Below are positions 1-6,274 of a stretch of DNA of 24,500 nt, in pieces (the stretch's first letter is position 1; each line of letters opens with the position of its first letter). The position numbers and the translations under genes are program-made. The DNA is from Lachnospiraceae bacterium. GTDB lineage: Bacteria > Bacillota_A > Clostridia > Lachnospirales > Lachnospiraceae. The notes under the pieces were generated by a model. That model was not told the origin of the DNA, searched no databases, and was given only the letters and a program-made list of their open reading frames with translations. The DNA lies in the NCBI GenBank assembly GCA_017620055.1, contig JAFZRD010000138.1:1-24500 (forward strand). The letters run 5' to 3'.

Positions 1-453
1 GTTGTAAAGGAGATTCTCTTCGCCTTCGGGAATGAGAAGGTGTGCCTTTGCCATGAACTCGGGATCAAGACCGACATAACACTCAGCGTGATACATTGTC
101 TTCCAGCGTGTCTTGTAAACGGCATCCATGACAACCTTGTCAAGCTTAACCTCATCAACACCGGGCTCGCCTTTGATACGTCTTGCCTGTGCATAACGTC
201 CCGTAACAGCACCGTCATTGAAGAGAAGAACCTTTGCGTCTTTCTCAAGACCGAAGAGCTCGCCGTCCTTTACGGGCATATCCGTAACGATCGTACCCGG
301 TGAATTCTTTGCAAGTTCATATGCTTCCTTTAACGTATTGATCTTGATAACGTTGTTCTGATAGAAAGCGCCTTCAATAATCGAACGTGTTCTGGAAAAA
401 CCGACTTTGTCTTTTCCGATCTCACTGATCGGATAATAAGCTTTTGTTGACAT
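1..453 (-). CDS. Phosphoenolpyruvate carboxykinase (ATP)-like protein, N-terminal part
   Basis: This is the first 151 codons of a gene that runs off the left edge. It starts at ATG 453-451 behind a strong AAAGGAGG site (468-461), 7 nt upstream. The peptide begins MSTKAYYPISEIGKDK. Two blocks line up with the N-terminal domain of ATP-type PEP carboxykinases as I know them: VLLFNDGAVTGR (matching the family's VDTGIFTGR block) and, about 45 residues later, a YVGLDP...AHLLIPEGEENLLYN stretch. The family converts oxaloacetate plus ATP to PEP and CO2 in the cytoplasm, or runs in reverse during fermentation. The kinase P-loop and metal ligands lie outside the window, so activity cannot be judged. 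The gene has its own promoter in the end of the upstream peptidase gene. A related uncharacterised PEPCK-fold family is the main alternative. Confidence 0.66.
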   Translation of the reverse strand, partial: MSTKAYYPISEIGKDKVGFSRTRSIIEGAFYQNNVIKINTLKEAYELAKNSPGTIVTDMPVKDGELFGLEKDAKVLLFNDGAVTGRYAQARRIKGEPGVDEVKLDKVVMDAVYKTRWKTMYHAECYVGLDPEFMAKAHLLIPEGEENLLYN

Positions 454-499
454 ACAGTGTCCTCCTTTATATGTTAACTACAATTAAAATCCAATGTGC

Positions 500-528
500 A
501 TTATCGCAAAAGTGCTACTTAATGTCAA
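500..528 (-). promoter_or_regulatory. Sigma-A-type promoter for the PEP carboxykinase-like gene
   Basis: On the minus strand, TTGACA (528-523) is followed after exactly 17 nt by GATAAT (505-500). That is a perfect -35 hexamer with a one-mismatch -10. Transcription would start near 493, giving a leader of about 40 nt before the ATG at 453. The -35 lies within the last codons of the peptidase gene, whose stop is at 517-515. The downstream gene can therefore be expressed separately from the deoC-peptidase operon. No terminator is visible between the two genes, so read-through is also possible. Confidence 0.62.
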
Positions 529-2293
529 TATTCTCTTTTAGCCAGGAAAGCGTTTCCTCATCAAGCTTCGGGCCTATACTGTCAAGGATCAGACGGTTGT
601 AATCACAAAGTATCTCCCGCTCCCTTTCCGAGAGCATTTCCGTATCAATGGCATCCCTGTCAAAAGGGACAAGTGAAAGCGGCTCAAATCGGCACATCCT
701 GTGCCCGTCTATATCGTCAGCTCTCCGGGTGAGAAGAAGGTTTTCCAGCCTTACTCCGAACTTTCCTTCAATATAAATACCCGGCTCATCCGAGACAACA
801 ACTCCGGGCAGGAATGCAACTTCGCGTTTTCCCTCGTTTCTGGATATCCTTGCTTCCGATTCATGCACGGACAGGTAGCATCCGACACCGTGACCTATAC
901 CGTGTCCGCAAAAATACCCATCCGACCAGAGCGGCTCCTCAGCGATCCCGTCAAGAAACGCTCCTTTGAATCCTTCCGGAAACACCGTATCCATCAGCCG
1001 GAGGTTTCCCTTAAGAACTGTTGTGTATACCTTCTTCTCCTCATCGGAAACTTTCCCGAGAGCGATCGTCCTTGTAATATCAGTCGTTCCTTCGAATCTG
1101 TACTGTCCTCCCGAATCTACGAGAAGGAATCCTTCGTCTCTGAGTTTTTTAGCCGAATCCTTCTTTGCAACATAATGAACGATCGCCGAGTTGTCCGCAT
1201 ATGCACATATAGTGGAAAAAGAAGGGCCCTCACTTCCGCCCTGAAACCTCATGTCATCAAGCATCTTCCCGAGTTCGTATTCATCGGGCAGCGTTCCTTC
1301 CTTCACAGCTTCCTTGACCTTTCTGATAAAGCGTATCATCGATACTGCGTCCTTGATATGCGCGCCTCTCATACCGTTTATCTCGGCATCGTTCTTGTAC
1401 GCTTTCGGTAAGAGGACGGGGTCGCTGCATTCGATGAGCATGCCGTCTCTGTCGGCTTTCTCAAGTATCCTTGCGTTATTTGCGAACGGATCGGATAAAA
1501 TAACATCCGTTGCGATATCTTCGAGATCATCATAAAAGCATGAATATTCCCTGATCATCACGCCCGCTTCGGAAAGTTCATCCGAAACGGCTGACGTGAT
1601 CTTCTCTTTCCGTACATAAAGCGTGGCGGTATACTCTGTTACTGTTGCGAAAGAATATGCGACTGGCACATGTCTTATATCGCATCCGCGTAAATTAAAC
1701 AGCCACATTATCGACGGAAGATCCGACACGACATATGTGTAACTGTCCTCGGTAACGTATTGTTTTCTGATCTTTTTTCTCAAAGATCCGATCTTGTCCG
1801 AGGCGCTCCTCCCTGCATATGGATCGGGAACCGCGACAATATCACCGAACACTTTTTTCGGCATATCCTGTACGGCTCTTTTCAGTACTTTTGATCCATC
1901 GCAGATCTCCGTACTGGCAGGGAGTTTTTTGATAAGAGCTTTATACCGGTCATATGAGATCGTCCTGAGATCAACGGCGATCTTCTGCCCTTCCCATATG
2001 TGTCCGGAAAGATAATCCTCCGGGCCCGGTACGGATGGCATTCCCTGCTTCATGAGAACGACTTCGTTTTCATCAAGCTCATTTGCGGCCTGGACATAAT
2101 ATCTGCTGTCTGTCCAAAGCAATGCCTCTTCGCCCGACACAAGAAGTGTTCCGGCCGAACCGGAAAATCCCGTCAGCGCAGCGATATATCTGTCGCAATC
2201 CGAAGTATACTCGGACAGATGCTCATCATTCATCGTAACGAGGAAGAAGTCTATGCACTCCTCCGCCATTAACTTTCTGAGTTCATTAACCAT
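515..2293 (-). CDS. Xaa-Pro aminopeptidase, M24B family (aminopeptidase P)
   Basis: This 592-residue cytoplasmic metallopeptidase removes an N-terminal residue that precedes proline. It has the long three-domain layout: two creatinase-type N-terminal domains (about 1-300), then the pita-bread catalytic domain (about 305-545), then a C-terminal tail. All five expected metal ligands are visible: D393 (LVDSGG), D405 (TTDITRT), H468 (GHGIGHGVG), E503 (SDEPGIY) and E517 (VRLENLL). H373 (AIVHY) fits the conserved substrate-side histidine. The start ATG (2293-2291) overlaps the deoC stop by 8 bp in the form ATGGTTAA. A GGGTGA site lies 6-7 nt upstream, inside deoC, so the two genes are probably translationally coupled. 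The length and intact ligands argue for an active enzyme. Its physiological substrate cannot be read from the sequence. Confidence 0.93.
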   Translation of the reverse strand: MVNELRKLMAEECIDFFLVTMNDEHLSEYTSDCDRYIAALTGFSGSAGTLLVSGEEALLWTDSRYYVQAANELDENEVVLMKQGMPSVPGPEDYLSGHIWEGQKIAVDLRTISYDRYKALIKKLPASTEICDGSKVLKRAVQDMPKKVFGDIVAVPDPYAGRSASDKIGSLRKKIRKQYVTEDSYTYVVSDLPSIMWLFNLRGCDIRHVPVAYSFATVTEYTATLYVRKEKITSAVSDELSEAGVMIREYSCFYDDLEDIATDVILSDPFANNARILEKADRDGMLIECSDPVLLPKAYKNDAEINGMRGAHIKDAVSMIRFIRKVKEAVKEGTLPDEYELGKMLDDMRFQGGSEGPSFSTICAYADNSAIVHYVAKKDSAKKLRDEGFLLVDSGGQYRFEGTTDITRTIALGKVSDEEKKVYTTVLKGNLRLMDTVFPEGFKGAFLDGIAEEPLWSDGYFCGHGIGHGVGCYLSVHESEARISRNEGKREVAFLPGVVVSDEPGIYIEGKFGVRLENLLLTRRADDIDGHRMCRFEPLSLVPFDRDAIDTEMLSEREREILCDYNRLILDSIGPKLDEETLSWLKENIDIK

Positions 2294-2930
2294 TTATATC
2301 ACCCACGACCGAACTTGCACCTATCCTGTCGCAACCAAGCATCAGATATTCTTCAGCCTCTTTTGCGGTCCTGATCCCTCCGGCGGCTTTGATCCTTACA
2401 TCTTTTCCGATATTTGCCGCAAAGAGTCTGACATCCTCCGGCGTTGCCCCCGCGGTTCCGAATCCGGTCGAAGTCTTGATATGATCTGCGCCCGCTTCCG
2501 TAACTATGGCGCACAGTCTTATCTTTTCTTCTTCGGTAAGATAACATGTTTCGATTATGACTTTGAGGATGTGACCTTTTGTCACTTCACGGAGCTTTTC
2601 TATCTCTGCCTTTACGGCTTCGAAGTTTCCGTTTTTAACTTCGCATATGTTGATCACCATATCTATCTCGCTCGCCCCGTCCTCGAGGCACTGCTTGGTA
2701 TCGGCGATCTTCCCGGCAAGAGTTTCATATCCGAGCGGGAATCCTACGACCGTGCAGATGACCAGATCCGGGAATTCCTTATGTATCCTTTTGACATAGC
2801 ACGGGGGAACACAGACCGAAGCCGTGTGATTTTCGACTGCTTCCTCACAAAGCTTTTTTATCATGTCCCACGTGGCAAAAGGCTTGAGAAGTGTATGATC
2901 CACGTGCCTTAGTATCTCGTTTTTATCCAT
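2286..2930 (-). CDS. deoC: Deoxyribose-phosphate aldolase
   Basis: This 214-residue class I aldolase cleaves 2-deoxyribose 5-phosphate to glyceraldehyde 3-phosphate and acetaldehyde, the last step of deoxynucleoside catabolism. K152 in HIKTSTGFG is the Schiff-base lysine. K181 in KAAGGIR and D90 in SEIDMVIN complete the family's catalytic set. The N-terminal DHTLLKP block is also typical. I place the start at ATG 2930-2928. The longer GTG start at 2939 would sit on top of the AAGGAG site (2944-2939), whereas the ATG is 8 nt from it. deoC is the first gene of the operon with the M24B peptidase. It fits functionally with the purine phosphorylase, lipoprotein and cytidine deaminase genes further right, though it lies in a separate unit. 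Confidence 0.95.
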   Translation of the reverse strand: MDKNEILRHVDHTLLKPFATWDMIKKLCEEAVENHTASVCVPPCYVKRIHKEFPDLVICTVVGFPLGYETLAGKIADTKQCLEDGASEIDMVINICEVKNGNFEAVKAEIEKLREVTKGHILKVIIETCYLTEEEKIRLCAIVTEAGADHIKTSTGFGTAGATPEDVRLFAANIGKDVRIKAAGGIRTAKEAEEYLMLGCDRIGASSVVGDING

Positions 2931-2984
2931 TTTACTCACTCCTTACGTTAAATTCTTTTTTATGTATTTTACCCACAAATATCT

Positions 2985-3012
2985 TTGAAGTACAGTATTT
3001 TTATGGTAAAAT
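2985..3012 (+). promoter_or_regulatory. Promoter for the receiver/CheC-like operon, in a divergent intergenic region
   Basis: The gene-free stretch between deoC (minus) and the receiver gene (plus), about 2931-3069, is A+T-rich. On the plus strand, TTGAAG (2985-2990) is followed after 16 nt by TAAAAT (3007-3012). The TG two bases upstream of the -10 gives an extended TGnTAAAAT form. The leader to the ATG at 3070 is about 50 nt. It holds a tiny CGGA-ACGA-TCCG hairpin and a GGAGG site at 3056-3060. The deoC promoter must lie in the same stretch, but only a weak candidate is visible: TAAAAT at about 2974-2969 with no good -35. Confidence 0.5.
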
Positions 3013-3069
3013 CATATAAGCGGAACGATCCGCACTGCACGAGAAATAAGCTCACGGAGGATATATAAA

Positions 3070-3438
3070 ATGAACAAGGACATAAGTATTCTTGTCTGTG
3101 ATGACTCAATACTTGCAAGGAAGAATCTTTGCTCACTGCTTACTTCCTACGGTTTTACGAACATATCCGAAGCCAGTAACGGCGAGGATGCGGTCAAGTT
3201 TGCCGTTGAGAACAAACCCGATCTTATCTTTCTTGATATCGTAATGCCCATAAAGGACGGCGTTACCGCCACAGGTGAGATCAAAGCGGGATTCCCCGAA
3301 GCAAAGATCATTATCGTATCGTCTGTCGGTACACAGACCCACATCAAGGAAGCCATTAAGGCCGGCGCCAAGGATTTCATCCAGAAGCCGATCGATGAGG
3401 ATCTATTTAAGCAGGTTTTGGAGAATGTTAATGGATAA
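3070..3438 (+). CDS. Stand-alone CheY-type receiver protein
   Basis: The product is 122 residues, a single receiver domain with no output domain. The acidic pair D11/D12 (CDDS), phosphoacceptor D56 (IFLDIVMP), switch residue S84/S85 (IVSSVGT) and conserved K106 (IQKPI) are all present, so it should be phosphorylated normally. GGAGG lies 9 nt before the ATG. The stop overlaps the next start by 8 bp (ATGGATAA), coupling it to a CheC/CheX-like protein that could dephosphorylate it. This resembles chemotaxis CheY, but no other che or flagellar gene is present in the window. The partner could equally be a kinase unrelated to chemotaxis. Cytoplasmic. Confidence 0.9.
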   Translation: MNKDISILVCDDSILARKNLCSLLTSYGFTNISEASNGEDAVKFAVENKPDLIFLDIVMPIKDGVTATGEIKAGFPEAKIIIVSSVGTQTHIKEAIKAGAKDFIQKPIDEDLFKQVLENVNG

Positions 3439-3940
3439 CACCGGGGCATTCTCCAAGATCATCGAATCGTCCAACATCAATTCACTTACCAACATGTCGG
3501 ATTTTGTCCGTGCTTATATCGAGAAGCTGGTGTACAACATCAGTATGTATGTTGATCCCGATTTTTCACTCGGAAGTATTGAGATACTCTCGGATTTTTC
3601 GGGCAAATGCGAACTCTCCCAGCAGATAACGGGTGTGCCGAGTGCATATTCATGCATAGACGGTAAAGAAGATGCGCTTGTTAATTTTGCGGAACATTAT
3701 TCCCATCTCGGGATCAGATCTTTTGATATGCTCGCTCGTGAAGCGATCCTTGATTTTCTTAATCTTCACAACGGATTGTTTGTGGTGATGCTCTCCAAGA
3801 ACAATATATGTGAACTGTCGCTCGATGCGCCGAAGCAGAGCGGCAATTTCTCGATCGATCTTGCGCAGTACAGGACGATCACGGTCATACCGGTGATGTT
3901 TAAGTATGGGACCGTGAAGTTCTTTTTGTGTGAGAATTGA
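3431..3940 (+). CDS. CheC/CheX-like protein, probable CheY-phosphate phosphatase
   Basis: This small cytoplasmic protein has 169 residues. CheC, CheX and FliY share a motif of the form (D/S)-x3-E-x2-N-x22-P. This protein shows E104-x3-D108-x2-N111-x22-P134 with exact spacing, inside LAREAILDFLNLHNG. The glutamate that positions the attacking water in the family is an aspartate here, a conservative change whose effect is unknown. Only one copy of the motif is seen, as in CheX. ATG 3431 is preferred over the in-frame ATG 3425 because the GGAG at 3420-3423 is 7 nt from the former and 1 nt from the latter. It is coupled to the receiver gene by an 8-bp overlap, which supports the receiver as its substrate. 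Residues 1-60 match nothing I recognise. Confidence 0.62.
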   Translation: MDNTGAFSKIIESSNINSLTNMSDFVRAYIEKLVYNISMYVDPDFSLGSIEILSDFSGKCELSQQITGVPSAYSCIDGKEDALVNFAEHYSHLGIRSFDMLAREAILDFLNLHNGLFVVMLSKNNICELSLDAPKQSGNFSIDLAQYRTITVIPVMFKYGTVKFFLCEN

Positions 3941-3993
3941 TTTATCACAACATAAGGAATGTGATCAAATATTTCCGAGAAATACCCCGTGAA

Positions 3994-4043
3994 GGCGTCG
4001 GCACTTAGCCGGCGTTTTTTGACGGCTTATGTGCCGCTACGCC
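3994..4043. repeat. Imperfect long inverted repeat at the convergent gene junction
   Basis: The left arm (3994-4011, GGCGT-CGGCAC-TTAGCCG) pairs with the right arm (4023-4043, CGGCTTAT-GTGCCG-CT-ACGCC). The pairing has two small bulges. The T6 tract of the terminator falls in the loop. This long hairpin excludes the shorter terminator hairpin because both use the left arm. The rest of the gene-free stretch 3941-4098 holds only a short GC-rich run (about 4050-4065) and A+T-rich sequence near the thrC stop. No T-tract terminator for thrC is visible on the minus strand, so this structure may be all that separates the two convergent transcripts. Confidence 0.6.
3996..4020 (+). terminator. Rho-independent terminator of the receiver/CheC-like operon
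   Basis: A 7-bp stem CGTCGGC (3996-4002) pairs with GCCGGCG (4008-4014), with one G-U pair and an ACTTA loop. It is followed directly by six T (4015-4020). It lies about 55 nt after the stop of the CheC-like gene and reads in the plus direction only. It is nested in a larger inverted repeat. Confidence 0.8.
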
Positions 4044-4098
4044 GAAACAGGAGCGCGAGCGCGTTTTCGAGGAAATGATTTGGTCATATTCCGTATCT

Positions 4099-5580
4099 TT
4101 AAATAAATTGTATTACTGTATCCTTCATTTCCGAAACAGAACATACCGTTTTATGACGGATCTCGGCGTTACGAATCGAAGTGACGGCCGCAGGTACAGG
4201 AACGCCGCTGATCTTCGACAGTCTGTCGGCCATCTCGAAATCATCATCTGTAACATCTTCGGGTGATATAGCTTCAAGCACACTCTTCGTGAACTTATAA
4301 GGGCTGGCCGTTGAAGCGATGATCGTGGGTGTAGTGTCACCCGTCTTAGCCCTGTATGTGGAATAGACGCTTGCCGCAACCGCGGTATGCGTATCTATAA
4401 GATAACTGTCGTTATCAAATACTTCCTTTATAGTCTTCTTTGTTTCGTCTTCGTCTGCAAATCCGCCGTAGAACTTATCGAGCTGCTCTCTCATATCGGG
4501 TGTGATATCATAAGCCCCGTTTGACTGAAGCTTCTTCATAAGGTCCGCACACCTTGCAGCATCATTGCCGCATATTCGGTAGATGAGCCTTTCGAGATTG
4601 CTCGAAATGAGTATATCCATCGACGGGGATGAAGTGAGCACGAACTCCCTGTTCCTGTCGTATGTTCCGGTTCCGAAGAAATCATACAGCACCTTGTTCT
4701 CGTTTGATGCGCAAATGAGCTTGCCGACGGGAAGTCCCAACAGCGAGGCATAATATGCCGCAAGTATATTGCCGAAGTTACCGGTCGGAACGGTGATATT
4801 GATCCTGTCACCGACTTTGATGACGTTCTTCGCGACAAGCTTTGTATATGCATACATATAATATACGATCTGTGGAACGAGGCGTCCTATGTTGATCGAA
4901 TTAGCCGAAGACAGGCGGCATGAACGCTCATTCATATAAGCGGCCAGGTCCTCATCGGCGAACAGGCGCTTTACACCCGTCTGGGCATCGTCGAAGTTTC
5001 CTTCAATTCCGACAACGAAAGTATTGTCACCTTTCTGTGTGACCATCTGCTTCTTCTGTATCGGGCTGACACCGTCCTTAGGATAAAAAACGATTATCCT
5101 TGTACCCTCTACATCCGCAAAGCCGGCAAGGGCAGCTTTTCCCGTATCCCCACTCGTAGCGGTGAGTATCACTATATCGCCCTTTACATCGTTCTTCGCA
5201 GCAGCGACTTTCATCAGATGAGGGAGTATGGAAAGCGCCATATCCTTGAAAGCTATCGTAGCGCCATGGAACAGTTCGAGAAAAAAGGCTCCTGAAGCCG
5301 CATGGATCGGAGCGATCTCATCGGTATCGAACTTTTCATCATATGCCGCATTTATGCAGTCCTTCAGCTCTTTTTCCGTATAGTCGGTCAGAAACAGCCT
5401 CATGACGCGGTACGCAGTATCCCTGTACGATAGTACGCACAGCTCTTCCATCGTAAAATCCGCTTCGGGCATACGCTCGGGAACAAACAGGCCGCCGTCT
5501 TCGGCGATACCGCGTATTATTGCCTGGGAAGCGGACAGTCTCTTACCGCCCCCTCTTGTGCTTATGTATCCGATATCCAT
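4099..5580 (-). CDS. thrC: Threonine synthase
   Basis: This 493-residue PLP enzyme converts O-phosphohomoserine to threonine in the cytoplasm. The PLP-binding lysine is K112 in IAFKDMALS. The serine/glycine-rich TATSGDTGKAAL block and the phosphate-binding PTGNFGNILA block are both present. The N-terminus (ISTRGGGKRLSASQAI) and the length match the longer threonine synthase class. The start ATG (5580-5578) shares its A with the TGA stop of the upstream small membrane gene (TGATG). AAGGAG lies 5 nt upstream. It is the last gene of the long minus-strand run and converges with the receiver operon. No neighbouring hom, thrB or lysC is seen, so its position gives no pathway context. Confidence 0.95.
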   Translation of the reverse strand: MDIGYISTRGGGKRLSASQAIIRGIAEDGGLFVPERMPEADFTMEELCVLSYRDTAYRVMRLFLTDYTEKELKDCINAAYDEKFDTDEIAPIHAASGAFFLELFHGATIAFKDMALSILPHLMKVAAAKNDVKGDIVILTATSGDTGKAALAGFADVEGTRIIVFYPKDGVSPIQKKQMVTQKGDNTFVVGIEGNFDDAQTGVKRLFADEDLAAYMNERSCRLSSANSINIGRLVPQIVYYMYAYTKLVAKNVIKVGDRINITVPTGNFGNILAAYYASLLGLPVGKLICASNENKVLYDFFGTGTYDRNREFVLTSSPSMDILISSNLERLIYRICGNDAARCADLMKKLQSNGAYDITPDMREQLDKFYGGFADEDETKKTIKEVFDNDSYLIDTHTAVAASVYSTYRAKTGDTTPTIIASTASPYKFTKSVLEAISPEDVTDDDFEMADRLSKISGVPVPAAVTSIRNAEIRHKTVCSVSEMKDTVIQFI

Positions 5581-5741
5581 CAGTTCTCCTTATCCGACTT
5601 ATCAGCCGCTTCCTGCGCGGCAGCCTTTGCATCCTTTGATTCGCGAAGCTTCTTGCCGCATATCACGCCTGCAACGATGACACACATGCTGACAACGACA
5701 AGTATAAGATAAGTCAGGAAAGTATTTACAAATCCGATCAT
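5580..5741 (-). CDS. Small single-pass membrane protein, 53 residues, unknown function
   Basis: This short gene fills the space between RNase HI and thrC. It starts at ATG 5741-5739, with GGAGG about 7 nt upstream. It ends in TGA (5582-5580), whose last base is the first base of the thrC ATG. The peptide begins MIGFVNTFLTYLILVVV. One hydrophobic helix spans about residues 3-29 and contains a Cys at 20 and at 28. A charged tail rich in K, A, E and D follows (KKLRESKDAKAAAQEAADK...), probably a cytoplasmic amphipathic helix. The good ribosome site, clean start and stop, and coupling to thrC make it a real gene. I do not recognise a characterised family. Small membrane proteins of this shape occur in Lachnospiraceae from memory, but no role can be assigned. 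Confidence 0.75.
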   Translation of the reverse strand: MIGFVNTFLTYLILVVVSMCVIVAGVICGKKLRESKDAKAAAQEAADKSDKEN

Positions 5742-5785
5742 TATGATCCCTCCAATTGATTATGTTACGAATATAGAATATATCA

Positions 5786-6274
5786 TCAGCCGGGCGAATC
5801 GTCCAGCAGTTCCGATGAAAGAGCCGCCTCAACAGCCATTTTATCGCATCTTTCATTCTCGGGATGCTCCGCATGCCCTTTTACCCAGGTAAACTTCAGA
5901 TCATGAGGAGCGGCCGCATCGAGCAGTCTTTTCCACAGATCAACATTTAACACCGGCTTTTTATCAGCCTTCCTCCATCCGTTCCTGATCCAGTTGTCGA
6001 TCCATTTCTGGTTGAAGGCCTCGGTCACGTATTTGCTGTCGGATACGATCTCAACGCTGCACGGGCGGTTCAAGCTCTCGAGCCCCGCGATCACTCCCAT
6101 AAGCTCCATACGGTTATTGGTGGTCTTCTTATATCCCGCGCTTCGTGTACTCTCATGAAGTGTACCTTTGCTGTCGGTGTAATGAAGGATCACTCCGTAT
6201 CCTCCCGGACCGTCCGGATTACCGCGTGCGCTTCCGTCGGTATATATGGTCACTTTCAGTTTGTCATTACCCAT
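5786..6274 (-). CDS. rnhA: Ribonuclease HI
   Basis: This 162-residue enzyme hydrolyses the RNA strand of RNA-DNA hybrids and helps remove R-loops and primer remnants. The four catalytic acids are visible: D13 (YTDGSARGN), E57 (NNRMELMG), D79 (IVSDSKYV) and D144 (ERCDKMA). The flexible-loop histidine is H134 (WVKGHAEHPEN). Length is normal for bacterial type I enzymes, and there is no N-terminal hybrid-binding domain. The start at 6274 overlaps the end of the MutS-like gene by 19 bp. An AGGAA site lies about 9 nt upstream, within that gene. It is followed by a 44-bp A+T-rich gap before the small membrane gene. Confidence 0.95.
   Translation of the reverse strand: MGNDKLKVTIYTDGSARGNPDGPGGYGVILHYTDSKGTLHESTRSAGYKKTTNNRMELMGVIAGLESLNRPCSVEIVSDSKYVTEAFNQKWIDNWIRNGWRKADKKPVLNVDLWKRLLDAAAPHDLKFTWVKGHAEHPENERCDKMAVEAALSSELLDDSPG

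Noticed and set aside
701..1411. 236-codon plus-strand open frame (and 219 codons at 2253-2912)
   Set aside because: These are antisense to the aminopeptidase and deoC, whose catalytic motifs are intact. The translations are Arg/Ser/Phe-rich with no family resemblance.
3275..3430. Upstream extension of the CheC-like frame inside the receiver gene
   Set aside because: The extension is an out-of-frame reading of the receiver and is Arg/Ser-rich. ATG 3431 has the properly spaced GGAG.
5742..5785. Promoter in the rnhA - small membrane gene gap
   Set aside because: The stretch is A+T-rich with a possible CATAAT, but no acceptable -35 lies at 16-18 nt. The evidence is too weak to list.
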